A DNA stretch of 64,000 nucleotides from Steinernema hermaphroditum (GCA_030435675.1 CM059622.1:14384001-14448000); one strand, 5' to 3'; positions 46,739 through 57,900 are shown, counted from the stretch's first letter. The notes: generated from the letters alone by a model not told the origin. Program-made: numbers and translations.

Positions 46739-49700
46739 TTATGACGTGGAGGGCAGCGAGACGGAGACGTCGTAGTTGGCCATCTGATCCCGGGGCACAG
46801 GCTTGCCGTTTCGGAGCAGAACGGCTGGAGTTTCGACTTTGACGATTCGAATGGGGACGGCGGCGATTCCCTAAAGTGTATCAACGTTAGATTTTGAAGG
46901 AACTGAAGGGTTGAGCAAGGTTTAGATCCCTAAAAAAAGAAGGGGCACTGGACCTAAGAATAGGTAATTGAGAAAAGAAAAAGTGTAAAGAGAGAATGAC
47001 CCAGTTATCTCCTAGACACAAGTCGTTCTGATTAGTCTTAAGCACGATTGTCATTGGTACATTTCATGCTAGACGTAAATTGAACTTTTCCCCCAGATCA
47101 TAGTTGTGTTGAGGATTATCAGGTTGCAAAGGAGGTGTTCCTTTCTGCCTACTCGTGTACTCCTCTCTGGAAAAGATACACAAACAGAATGTATCATTAA
47201 GCAGCTTAGCTCAACATCGAAACCTCTTTTTCTCAATCATACGTGAGGGCTCGGTGAGGGCAGAGGGGTGAGGGCACAGAACTTTATAGGCTCACTAAGG
47301 CCTATCGTTTAGCACTGAGCTTATCATGACCAGCGCGTAGTGCTTTGATCGTTCTCTTGTTAGCTAGACCAGTGAACCAAGTCCCTATACATAGAAAGAT
47401 ATTGTTATAGACGCTCCTCTAACGTGGCCATTTTTCATGATTTTCGTGGCTCATCACTTTAAGCTACACTCACCTGAGCTTCGACCACATTCGGGTTCGG
47501 AATAGCTATCGAATCGCCCAGGATCACTCCAAATTTCTGCGATATCTTGAAGACACACACGACGATTCGATTGCCGTCCTTGTCAGATATCACCATTGTG
47601 CTGAAATATAGCGCAGTATTATTACGAGACATTCCATAATTTAATATTCAATATTTGTCCTACCATGTGGGAATCACTCTCTAAACGGCACCTAACGTCT
47701 CGTGTAACGTTGCCTCGTGTACGTTTGTGTATTTACCTCCCACGGTGGAGAACAAACACAAGGCGCCCAGCGAGGAATCCTCTTCTATTATTGATGGTCT
47801 CTTAAGAGAGCGATTGAGGAAGGTGGCCAAGGGCTTTCAAAAAACGTGCCGAATACATGATGTGGGGAGGGGTAAAAGTCCACCAGGTGTTTGTGTGTAC
47901 TCTGGATTTTGGCGTCACTGGAGAACGAAATGAATACGATGTTGTTTTAAAGGTTTTTAGTTCCGTCTTGCCGGATTTGGAACAAAAGCTCTTAGACCTT
48001 ATGCATTCAAAATGGCCGTCGAGGACACATTTCAAAAAGATGCCAACGCACTTTGCCATAGTTCGAAAATTCCAAAATATTGTTCTTGAGTGGCAAATGC
48101 TATAAAAAGACAAATAACAAACAGCCTAGCAGCTCGCCCTTTCGATAATTAACACAATTGCTCTGTGTTCGTGCTTTTTTTGGGTACGACCAAAAGTGAT
48201 AATTCTATTTTTTGCAGACTTTCTGCGTTGATCCCGAACGGCGAGAGGGTAGACCTTGTCGAATAGGCGTTTGTCGAAGAACAGTGATGAAACTTACAGG
48301 ACTTTTGCATCACCTTTGCCCTCGAAGTGCAGTCTATTTGCTTTTCTATTTGCTTTAAGACCAAAATTTAAGCTACCGTATGGATCCACTCCGCACTTAC
48401 ACTCATTTCTTTTGCTCTGATGGTCGGCTAGAGCAACGTCATATTTGAACGAAAGAGACACATTCCTCTTTTTTCGGAAAATGTAGCATGTTTCTGTTTG
48501 TTTGCACAGGTCACACACGTCTGATTTCGATATTTCGGGCACGCACACGCAACCTTTTAGGGGAGCTAGCTCGGGTTTCGTTTGTAACAAACGCTTGCAG
48601 GATGCAGGAAGCAACCCACGCACATGTGAACGATATGTCTGCGATGAAACTTGCCACAAGGAATGAATTATGAAGCAGAATGTGTCAGGTCTTGTCATTC
48701 AGCAAAAGAATACTCTATACATGTCTACTACAAATAGCTGCTCTGATCTGTACCTAATGCGAATGGCAATGTAAGTCAAGGGTAAAAAATTGTTTAAAAG
48801 GCCTAGCACAGTCACGGGCTATTTAGTTATGGATGGTCGCGGAGAGCAGATACGGTCATGGACGGTGAAGGATAGGCCATGAATAGGCCGTGGATCGTCA
48901 TGGATAGGCTCTCAACTATCTGTGATGGTTGAGAGCCATGGCTGCCTTGGACGCTAACGGATGGGCCATGAACGGTTATGGATAGGCCATGAGTAGGCCA
49001 TGACTCGTCGTGGGCAGGTATGGATCGACGGCACGAAAAAATAGATAGATGACGGATCGATCATTTTCATTGTTGGACAGACCATCAATGCCCCTCGAAT
49101 ATTATGGAAAGTTTAGAGTCAGTACATATTTTGGTCCAATTTTCGACCGCTCCGTCTTATTTTAAACGCTTTCCACTTATCCATGACTGCCTTTGAAGAT
49201 GTATCCTCCGCGATCCTTTGTACATATTCATGCTTTATACCAACCTTTTTCAATACCCGTTCATTTTTAGTGAAACACTTGAAAAATGCATTAATTTGTA
49301 GCCATTGACTAATCGATTTCAATGGGACTTAGGAATGTATAAGAAGAGCTTCACTTACCTCGGGATCTGCAGATCATTGTCGACAACAGCGATCACTTTC
49401 CCCACAACGACACTTTTCTCGTTGGAGCCTGTTTTTAGTTCTGCGATAGGCAGTATATTCCTGACCGTTACATTTCCTTTCTTCGTTAGTGGCAGATGAT
49501 CAGCGTCGTTAAGTGATTTAATGAACTTCTCCATTTTCTTTGCCGACAGTTGTCCTAAACACTATCGTCTTTCTGGAATCCTCTTTGCTCGAACCATACC
49601 TTTAGAGTTTACCGAATTTTGAAGTTTCGTTAGATAAGACTCAAAAACGACCTTAGAATCTGTTGCTTCTTTGAATACAGGCTCTATTGCAATAGCTTGA

Positions 49701-50593
49701 TTTAAGTGTTTCAAGGCTTCGGCATATCGCAGCTGCAGACGGAGAGAAACAGAGTAATTAAGGTGGAGATCAGCTGAGCGAAGACCGTTCTTGACGGCGT
49801 TTTCGTAGGCCTTTGAGCTATTGGTCTGAAAGTGGCAGGCATGGAAAGAAAAGAGATACGAGTCAATACCAAATAAAGAGAATTGCTTGACCGTAGATAT
49901 CGTGTGAGCCAAGAGGTACCCATGGAGTACCAGGCCCTGCCAAAGGTGGGGTTTAGTTCTAGCGCTTTCTTACACCACGCTATGGACTGATCGTGGACGG
50001 CTTCCCGATCTTGGACGCTTAGGGGCTGATTGAGTTTTGAGCGGAGAGCGATGGAGAGGGCTACCAAACCGTCTGGAGTTTCTTCAATTTCAACGGAGTT
50101 CTGAAAATGGTGATTAGTTATTAGGATTTTCTCTTAACTAGTTTATGATAGGCTATATCCATGTTTAGGGCAATAATCTTGAGAGCTTACCTTATAACAA
50201 TCGATGGCTCTGTCGAAGTTCGCCCGTTTCCACACACACTCTCCCAGCTCAATCCAGGCTTTGTTCAGCATACCGTTCATTTTTACAGCTTTCGTGAGGT
50301 GTTCTTCGCAAACGGGGTCATACTGTACACAGAGATTCAGAATCTGCCCGCAGAGAAAGTGATATTTCGCTTTGGAAGCGTTCGAGTCGTCTTCGGGCAG
50401 GGGAACTTCCTAAAGGAGGACGAAATAGTGAACAAGAAGAGAGATGAATAACAACCAGAAGAAGATCCTTGGCTCTCTTTTTAATATCGAGGACATATGA
50501 TTCATAGGTAGTGGACGAGGGGTTGTGCTCGAAATAGTACTCCTTGTACTGCGACAATTGCTCGTACTCCCTCGCCAAGTCCTCGATCTTCAT
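46739..50593 (-). CDS. ttc5: TTC5 homologue (tetratricopeptide repeats plus OB-fold)
   Basis: Seven exons on the minus strand, 50593-50456, 50409-50191, 50100-49870, 49825-49600, 49554-49359, 47600-47474 and 46870-46739, give 422 residues (human TTC5 is about 440). Early residues include QYKEYYFEHN, as in the family's N-terminal helix. TPR-type helices follow at about 47-270, with GECVWKRANFDRAIDCYK, SIAWCKKALELNP, then LRYAEALKHLNQAIAIEP. The C-terminal OB-fold runs about 290-415 and contains VVVGKVIAVVDN, FKISQKFGVILGDSIAIPNP and RIVKVETPAVLLRNGKP. TTC5/Strap is a cytosolic and nuclear factor that in mammals recognises nascent tubulin and triggers tubulin-mRNA decay, and was first described as a p300 cofactor. 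Introns are mostly 44-90 nt; two late ones (1758 and 603 nt) contain repeats. The ATG lies 5 nt after an acceptor. Confidence 0.88.
47277..47372 (-). repeat. Fragment of the CAAGGGAA foldback family in a TTC5 intron
   Basis: ggctcactaaggcctatcgt followed by ttatcatgacc and gttctcttgttagc matches the right arm of the 58328-59293 element. It lies within the 603-nt last intron. Confidence 0.5.
47857..48105 (+). pseudogene. Possible decayed Tc1-like transposase fragment in a TTC5 intron
   Basis: The frame contains MMWGGVKVHQVFV, similar to the VMVWGGI motif of Tc1/mariner transposases, followed by a Tyr-Asp-Val-Val-Leu-Lys segment and a later WPSR. Alignment beyond these motifs is weak. Chance similarity is possible. 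Confidence 0.3.
48832..49025 (+). repeat. Minisatellite in the large TTC5 intron
   Basis: Variants of tatggataggccatgaatag and ggccatga(a/c)(t/c)(a/g)g repeat irregularly about eight to ten times, with unit size roughly 10-20 bp. Confidence 0.7.
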
Positions 50594-50610
50594 AACCGCT
50601 GAAAATAACG
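50594..50610 (-). promoter_or_regulatory. Splice acceptor 5 nt before the TTC5 start (likely SL site)
   Basis: On the minus strand gttattttcag ends at 50599 and the ATG starts at 50593, leaving a 5-nt leader. Such short leaders after an acceptor are typical of nematode trans-spliced mRNAs. Confidence 0.55.
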
Positions 50611-51461
50611 CTCTTCTACCGAGTCGCGAGAAGGAGAAAGAACGAATTAACGGAGGGAATCCATTAAGAAGTCAGTAATTATTTAATGCATGAAACAGGA
50701 TGTGCTCATTACGAATGCTTTCAGCACATTAATGGGATTATCTTCATTCTGAACTTATCCCTCACAGATCTTTCAGTTTTTTATGGTCTAAAAGCAAAAC
50801 AGAAGCTGTTGAGCTAAGGGAAGCACTCTAATCTTCTTTCTGCTTTAAATCTTCGCGCAAAAATCGACTTTATTTCACGAAAGTAATATCGAATATCGAT
50901 TACAGGTCAATCGTTGCGGGACCAAGTGTGCAGTCACTAGCGGTTCTGTCGTGTATTCAAAGGAGCCAATAGTCCCATTCACTAAGCAAGTATTCAAGTT
51001 TTGTGGGCAATTTAAAAGCCTCATGTTTGACAGAACGTCAACAGAAGACCGAGTTGCCTTGAAGATGGCGGGGAATGTTGATGTCAGCGCCGTCATTCGA
51101 AACGAAAATCGGGCCTTCAAGCACTCTCATGCCAAGTCCTATACAGGATACTTCATGAGGGGTATGACATCAGGGTGATGATGCACTATAAGGAGCACAA
51201 CGAACGGAGCGGATCCCAACTTCAGTTCGACTACTGTATACAGAGGTGTGCGTCTATTTTTCTACACCTCACTTTATGGAAGACAGTATCGCCCGATGTT
51301 TGATATAATGGTTGACACTACAATTTCCTTGAAACCTGAGCTGAGTGATTGAGATTTAGGATTTGAGAGTGAGGGCTGACAAGGGAACATCCCCAAGTGC
51401 CCGACGAGTTAGGAGCTGAGATGTGGCGCGGCTTATAGACGGTCTTCTAACTAAGAAAACG
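50611..51461. other. Spacer upstream of TTC5
   Basis: No gene is supported. This interval presumably contains the TTC5 promoter and outron. Confidence 0.3.
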
Positions 51462-51798
51462 CACATAATCTCATCGGCCATAAATCAGTCGGGCTACCAT
51501 AAAGATGGTCATGAAGTTGCAAGGTCTCCTGGTGCGATGTCCCTGACTAGTCAGAATATACGGTATTTTTGTCAGTTTTTTTGTCATTTTTTGACCCCTT
51601 TTCTTGCTAAAAGAACATGGTTGTTAACTGGTAATGTTAATTTTGGCTCTAAATGCCGAAATCCTTAAAAACCCCGTCCAAAATCGGACAAAAATACCGT
51701 ATATTCTGACTAGTCAGGGACATCGCACCAGGAGACCTTGCAACTTCATGACCATCTTTATGGTAGCCCGACTGATTTATGGCCGATGAGATTATGTG
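51462..51798. mobile_element. Foldback MITE of 337 bp with 110-bp near-perfect arms
   Basis: The left arm begins cacataatctcatcggccat and includes ggtctcctggtgcgatgtcc and actagtcagaatatacggta. The right arm (51690-51798) is its almost exact reverse complement. The central spacer is about 115 bp, T-rich and non-coding. Near-identity of the arms suggests recent activity or gene conversion. A fragment of the arm recurs near 26054. Confidence 0.8.
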
Positions 51799-51884
51799 TG
51801 AGCTGAATTCCAGTTTCGTGAAACCTAAAGATTTTCCTTAATCTTAATTCTTTTATTGAAACGGAACCCGAGGTTAACGGTGTG

Positions 51885-52342
51885 GAAGCGAACGTTTCGG
51901 CATCTGCGAGTAGCGACCATAGCGTGGATAGGTTTATGGTATGGAAGGTAGGTTTAGAGCTCGCCGGGGATTACACGCGTTTCGTCGTTTAGCAATTGAC
52001 GCTACCGCCGCCCTTCTCGAAAAAATTGAACTAGCAAATGCGAAAGCGAGATCGGTAGCTGGTACACGTACTTTTCATCTTAAATCTGCGGACTTCAAAA
52101 TGGAAGAATGGTTACATGGGATACATTGGATACAAGATGGATACATTCCATGGAAGTGAAATCGTGACGGACACAACTTTCGAATTGAACAAAGCACGTC
52201 GCTATAAAATCATTGGTCTTAACGGAAGTGGTAATTAGAGGTGCGTGAACGATACTGCAGTGCTATCCTAGGTAAATCGACCCGTATGCACGCTATCTAC
52301 AACCGTGACATGCCGATCCCGGACTCCGTAGATATGTATCTT
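51885..52342 (+). pseudogene. ABCF2-like ATPase gene fragment, frameshifted and truncated
   Basis: After an intron-like stretch (51948-51992), codons read [18 protein letters not shown] and FHLKSADFK, then the frame breaks in a slippage-like repeat near 52117-52143. It resumes as [19 protein letters not shown] and IIGLNGSG, crosses a 41-nt intron (52231-52271), and continues GKSTRMHAIYNRDMPIPDSV then DMYL. This is the start of the first ABC cassette of ABCF2-type translation/ribosome-associated ATPases. The Walker A motif is complete only after splicing. The signature motif, Walker B and second cassette are absent downstream, so it is a truncated pseudogene. Retained introns show it arose by DNA duplication, not retrotransposition. 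Confidence 0.7.
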
Positions 52343-52920
52343 TATGGCATTATTCTTGTTCTAACTTCTTGTCTTTCTGCCTACCACATAAGATAAGGTT
52401 GGAAGCACTCAGCAGTTCGAAGAAGTTCTGGAACTGGAGGAAGCCGGTCTTCGTGAGCAAGACGAAGAGCTGAAACTGAATGCCCGCGAAACTTGATTAT
52501 TGTGCCTGTTGCGACTGCGTATGGCTCCACAAGATACACTATGGCTGTTGTCTACACTTACAAAGGACTGGGCGATTTCCAGAGCGCACCGTTTTGGACA
52601 AACTTGGGTTCAAAATGGTCGTGTATTCTCTGGCAACAGAACTCCGGTTAAACTCCCGACATGGTATATATCCTGGAAATTGAAGTAATCATGCCCATAG
52701 TCCGAAGCGCTGAAACTGGAGGAAACGGGTTGTTGCAAACAAAGTGAAGAGGTGAATTGTCATTTCGTTTGCGCGCCGACCATATACCATATATGTATAA
52801 TGAGGCGAATCTCTGCAAGACGCGTCTGTCTACATGTCTGTTCCCGAGAACCAGCATCTGCATTTGCAGTGTGCCGCACTCGCGGCGCTGGTCGTGTGAG
52901 CGTTTCGTGTCCCGGTGCTT
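52343..52920. repeat. Imperfect direct repeat between ABCF2 fragment and BTB gene
   Basis: aactggaggaagccggtctt followed by gagcaagacgaagagctgaa (52429-52475) is echoed by aactggaggaaacgggttgt and caaacaaagtgaagaggtga (52706-52753). No gene is recognised, although a 40-codon open stretch between them is unbroken. Confidence 0.4.
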
Positions 52921-52946
52921 CATTTTTTTTTCTTTTTTTCAGAAAC
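52921..52946 (+). promoter_or_regulatory. Strong splice acceptor 4 nt before the BTB gene start (likely SL site)
   Basis: A near-pure pyrimidine run (catttttttttctttttttc) ends in ag at 52942, followed by aaac and the ATG. The leader of only 4 nt is too short for a normal cis-spliced 5' UTR design and fits SL trans-splicing. Confidence 0.6.
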
Positions 52947-54142
52947 ATGGCGAACATCAGTCTGCGGTTCAGGATCGAAGGTGAGGGCGACAATGGGTCG
53001 TTCTTCTCGCGTTCTGTCGAAGCCGAGGAAATCGAATGGTAAGTTCTTCGTCTTTCAGCAATGTGATGTCAACTTTTCCGTTTAGGGTGATTGATGGGAA
53101 GGGATGTTCAATTCTTGACGCGAGTTATGACGATCAGAAGGAAGTTGTTAGCAGCATTCGCTTCGTCTGCGCACCCAAGAACCTCCACGAAGGCACGATT
53201 CTGTGGAAGTGCGTAGCCAAGGGGAACATCTCCATTTGGCAAAACGATCCTAACAAACGCGTTTATCGGTTTGTGAGTGTCTCATTTAGTACTCATTCAT
53301 CAGTAATCCCGTTTTCCGTTTAGTGGGCTGACTCGTTCTACACCTTTTGCCTTTCTAAATATGTAAAATGCTTCAAGTTCACTCTTGGAGACATCAGAGA
53401 TGTTTTGGAGTTCCCCACCACAGAACTGAACTTAGAAGCGAATATCTCTCATCTTGAGTGAGTTGTTGCTGCGTATCTGCTTCTTCATGGTTGCCTTCAG
53501 GGTAACTGTCATCGACATATCGAAGGAGAAGAATCAACTGATTCGGAATCCCTCGGACGCTGTCGCAGTTGTTGTTGAAGATAAGGACATGGGAAAGGAG
53601 GTTGTATGGCTTTCTAAATCGGTACACCGTTTTTTTTCTAGAAGGTGAAACAAGGGTACATTTCTATTCAGCTGCTTAGCCTGGAGTCTGAGTACTTCCG
53701 CGTTATGTTCAACTCGGATTTCAACGAGAAGGTCACCGGATTATACTCAGCGTGCGACTTCGACTCGTCCCAGTTCCTCCACTTCCTCGCGATTATTCAC
53801 GATCTCGATAATGAAATCTCAAGTAGGTTCCACTCGTTCGTTCTAGTCAGAACTTCCAGCGTTTCAGAGTACTCCGTGCAGTTCCTTCTGCAGATGGGAG
53901 ACTTCTATGGCTGTCGGAAGGTCATCGCTCGCTGCGAGGAGGCCCTGAAGAACGGGATTGAGGGCGTTTCCCCGACCGACATCTTCAAGCTCGCCAGCCG
54001 CTATGCTCTCTTATCAGTGCTTGTCGAAGCGGTCAGAGCGACTTCCGTGGAGCAGCTGAAGATGATCGTCAAGAAGCACGAACATCTCGACTTCTGCGCC
54101 GCGGCCCGTGAGCTTATTCTTGAACGATTGTGCTGCGCGTGA
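52947..54142 (+). CDS. BTB/POZ-domain protein, nematode type
   Basis: Six exons, 52947-53038, 53086-53272, 53324-53457, 53501-53603, 53642-53822 and 53868-54142, give 323 residues. Introns are 38-51 nt. The N-terminal half (residues 1-150) starts ISLRFRIEGEG and looks like the beta-rich, MATH-like region found before BTB domains in nematode families. The BTB fold covers about residues 155-265: AVAVVVEDKDMG, KQGYISIQLLSLESEYFRVM and FNSDFNEK. An alpha-helical tail follows (FYGCRKVIARCEEALKNG and ASRYALLSVLVEAV), as in BTB proteins that serve as CUL3 adaptors. A CUL3 substrate-adaptor role is therefore likely, with substrate unknown. The fourth intron uses donor gtatgg at 53604; the nearer gtacac would give an implausible 20-nt intron. 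The stop codon overlaps a donor-like gtgagt, so a longer isoform is possible. Confidence 0.82.
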
Positions 54143-54974
54143 GTGACTGACCTCGTTCTGATCTGATCTATGAGTTCTGTCGTTGACTTGTAATTACTTA
54201 TGTATGTTTATGTGTATTGGCTCAGACCTTGTGTTCACTATACGTGTACTCCAAAACAAACTGCACTCACAGCACAACTGGCCACTTGGAGAAGAAGACT
54301 AACGGCTCCCCTGGGGGCAGGAAGACCCCAGGGGAGCAGGGGAACTCCAGCGAGTTTCCTGGGTGTTGTCGACGACTCCAGGAACTAGTCCATCTATCCC
54401 TTCTCCCATCAGTCCACTTATGAACATCGGCTTGTGACCTCCACCTACTACTTCCTCTTCCACGGTCCGTCGCCTCCGCCACCGAGATCCCCCAGAAGTC
54501 GCGTCGCTTCACGCAAAAACGACCTTTTTTCCATTGTAACATCCATGGCACGAGGTTTCTAGCTCCGGAATTCGCATTCATTCGATTTTTAATGCGATAA
54601 AACACAAGTAGGAGTTTTCTCATACGCTCTTCAGTATGGAAGGCATGGAAAAAGCTGAAAATCTCGTCTTCCATGTCGTTCTGGGACCCGGGTAAGAATG
54701 CAGGTCACGTTGGGTCTTAACCTTTGAAGGAGAGGGGATACCCAGAAGCACTTAAATGATGTCATTTGTGCGCTTATGGAATCTTCGACGCTAAAAACGG
54801 TGTTGGCTGAACGGCTGAACGTTTTACCTTTAAAAGCGGCTCTTAGGGTACCGAATAAAAAACAAGCTATACCTATACCACATTGATATGGACCTTTCGA
54901 TGCTCAATATCATATGCATCTCCTATTGTGAACAACAACGGCGTGTAGTAAACACACATAGTACAGTATACATA
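54143..54974. other. Convergent spacer between BTB and Kv genes
   Basis: The 3' ends of two genes face each other across 832 bp. A strong GC hairpin at 54306-54336 is listed separately. The rest shows no coding features. Confidence 0.35.
54306..54336. other. Perfect 11-bp GC hairpin
   Basis: ctcccctgggg at 54306-54316 pairs exactly with ccccaggggag at 54326-54336 around a 9-nt loop. It lies between convergent genes and could act in 3'-end formation, or be a small repeat. Confidence 0.6.
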
Positions 54975-57900
54975 TCACAGTTGAACTTTAAAATATCCGG
55001 AGTCTTGCCCAATCAATTGGTGATGTTGCATTAGAGGTTCCTTTTGCGACGGAATGACTTTCGTGATGCTCGTCTTCGACATCGTGCTCAGAGAGGTGAA
55101 CATCGAGAGAGTCGTCTTTCGGGGAGGATGATTCATTTTAACCTGACAAAAGGGCTTTCCTTGACAGTGCATTGCGATGATCCGCTCACCTGGTTGATCC
55201 TCAATATACTCCTTCTCTTCTTAGGCATCTTCGATCTGGCCTGTGTGTGCGAGTAGTACATTCCGAAGTTACTCACTATGACGGGAACAGGCAAGGCAAT
55301 GGTGAGCACTCCCGCCACAGCGCACACCGAGCCAATCATCTGTCCTAAATAGGTCTTTGGCACCATGTCGCCATAGCCAATTGTTGTCATTGTCACTATC
55401 TGTAAGTGGTTCCTTTAGTTGTGGAGAAAATGCCTCCAGTCCCTTACCGCCCACCACAGTCCCTTTGGGATGCTTTCGAACTGGTTGTCCGGATTGGGCT
55501 CGATGCGCTCGGCATAGTAAACAAGCGACGCGAAGATCACGACGCCGAGGACGAGGAAAAACACGAGCAGCATCAGCTCATTAGCACTCGCTCTGAAAAC
55601 GGAAACTTTACGAAACCGGAACAGAAAGCGGATATGCAAAAACAGTTCCTTCATATTGCTCATAGGCAAAGTGTTATCTTTCGCTAGGAAATGTTGAAAA
55701 AAAGGGATGATAGGACATTGATAGTGGAAAGTACAGCTATGTTTGAGGTCTTTCATTTGTGCCCCCAGCGATCGGTCGGGTCGTCCGCTCGCTCTCTCTG
55801 AGGCTGTCTGAGCCGATTGAGTTGAGTGAGCGGTCGTTCTCGGCCGTCGTTGTTGGCGCAATGATCGCCCCGGCTCCCAGAAGGCCTGGAACATCAGGGA
55901 GCCGTAGTTCCACCGTCTTGCCAAGAAGCCCGTCACTGCCGCCCGACTCCACTCGCGCCGCCAGAGAAGCCGAAGAACCGCCACAATTCCGAAGTCCGCG
56001 TCGCCAGCTGCCCTGATGGTTCCCGGTTCGCCTGTTGTGCTCCGACAACGCGTTTCGCCTGCATGCCTGTTCTTCACTCGTGCCGCCCGCGGAAGCCGCC
56101 GAAGAAGCTCCTCAACTGCCAGCCACCTGAGCTGAAGATGGGTTTGCTGTGCTCCACCGTCTCCGGAATCAGCTCTTCGTGTCTCTGATGCCCGCGCACA
56201 CTAATGGGATCGCCGTGCTCTACTCTGATGTGCCGAAGTCAGAAGAAGACCGGCGACTACGGAGTGACAATGTGTTTCTTGTGCATATATATGACGTCTC
56301 GCAAGGCGTAAGCCTCTGATACGAGAAGTAAACTCGTAAACTCGTAAACAGCTATGTTTATGGCAACGAGTCCCTAGCAAAGAAAGGTCTTCTGTTAATC
56401 GGTACCTGAGCTAGAATTCTTCTGATCATACTTCAGGGAAAAGGCAAAACCTTCGTATCAGTCACTAACTACAGTATGTCTCGGTTATCCTGTATGAACA
56501 CCATAAGTATGAAAGCCAACCATAGGTTTGCCCTATCCTCAAGGTTACAGAAGAACTTTAAAACATGCCGATTTGGCTGACCTTATTAGGTTTTCCCGAG
56601 TGTGGTAAATGTGCAAAAAAGCAGCTGATCATAGGCACTCTAGAAACTTTGAAAATTAGTGTCAACAGACCCTTTGGGAAGCTATCTTTTGTGCATTTAT
56701 TACACTCTCTAAGGCCTACTAATGTATTAAATTGTCCAAAAACTAGAGGACTTTAGCCTTTTTAGGGATCCGTATTCCGATCAAAAATGCACATAATGGA
56801 TGCTTTGATGAAAAGGTCGGTATTAAATCATCAAACCCCCAACAAGGTTTAACCCTTGACCACAAAACTTGAACATGCAGAAAAACTCACTTGAAGGTGT
56901 GCAGAAGAATCTTTAGTCCACTTGAATGTTGCGTCAGTTTGAACAGACGAATGATTCGAATCATCGAGAAGAACTCTAGATCAGCAGTTGATCCAAATGT
57001 CGCAAACAGGATGTCAATGTAGAAGGTCAACGTCGCCACGATGTCGATGATATTCACCGGTGTTTTGAGATATTTCATCTTCGACGGGCAGGTCAGAAAA
57101 CGAACTATGATTTCGAACGTAAACCACACGTTACATACGGCTTCTATTATCTGAAAGAAAACATCTACTTATCGGCTGTTTGAAAATTGGTGTTTTCATG
57201 TTAATCAGCCAACTGACCAGAAATCCAGGATGAGGCTTAGAATTCCTCTGATCCACTTGTACACTTCTTGAGTTTCTACTATTGAAGAGGAGTGAAAAGA
57301 AATGAGTCTCCGTGTTGGTTAGATTTTCAGCCTCTGCTGACAAGACATTCACTATGTCCGGAATCCAGAATCCGGGATGAGTCTTCAAGCAAAACACGGA
57401 TATGGCTGTGATGAGGAAGAATACTGATATGATACCAATTATCTGCAAGCAAACAAGAAAGTAAAGAAAACAAAAGATCTAACATGCCTTTGCTCCAAGA
57501 GACGAACTCGGCTCATCGAATAACATCCAAATTTTTGGTTTCAGCTTTTGCCATTCACTCAGACTGTCGTTATAGTAGTCGTCTTCCCAGCCGAATTCTT
57601 TGTAGATCTCTATCTGAAAATGAATACATTCTTCTTATGCCATTCATCAAAATACCAGCAAATTTTTATTAACTTGTGACATTAAGGACCCTTTCGAAAG
57701 ATCAACGGCCCAATATAACTCATAAGAATCGACCATAAAACATGTGTGTATAGGGTCAAAAATCGAAAAAAATGGGTTCCTGCTCATCGAGCCAAATCTT
57801 TTTAGAATTCTTAAAAGGGCAGATCGCAGATAAAAGCTCTCAAACAGTGCGGATCAAGGCTGTGCAAGTTTTTAGTTTTTGAATATTTTACTTTTCGACA

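Noticed and set aside
53604..53641. A 20-nt intron in the BTB gene (53622-53641)
   Set aside because: Too short for splicing. Donor gtatgg at 53604 gives a 38-nt phase-0 intron and a cleaner BTB alignment.
55415..56077. 220-codon minus-strand open frame
   Set aside because: It fuses Kv exon 7, intron sequence and SINE copy 2. Only the 55448-55592 part is real coding sequence.
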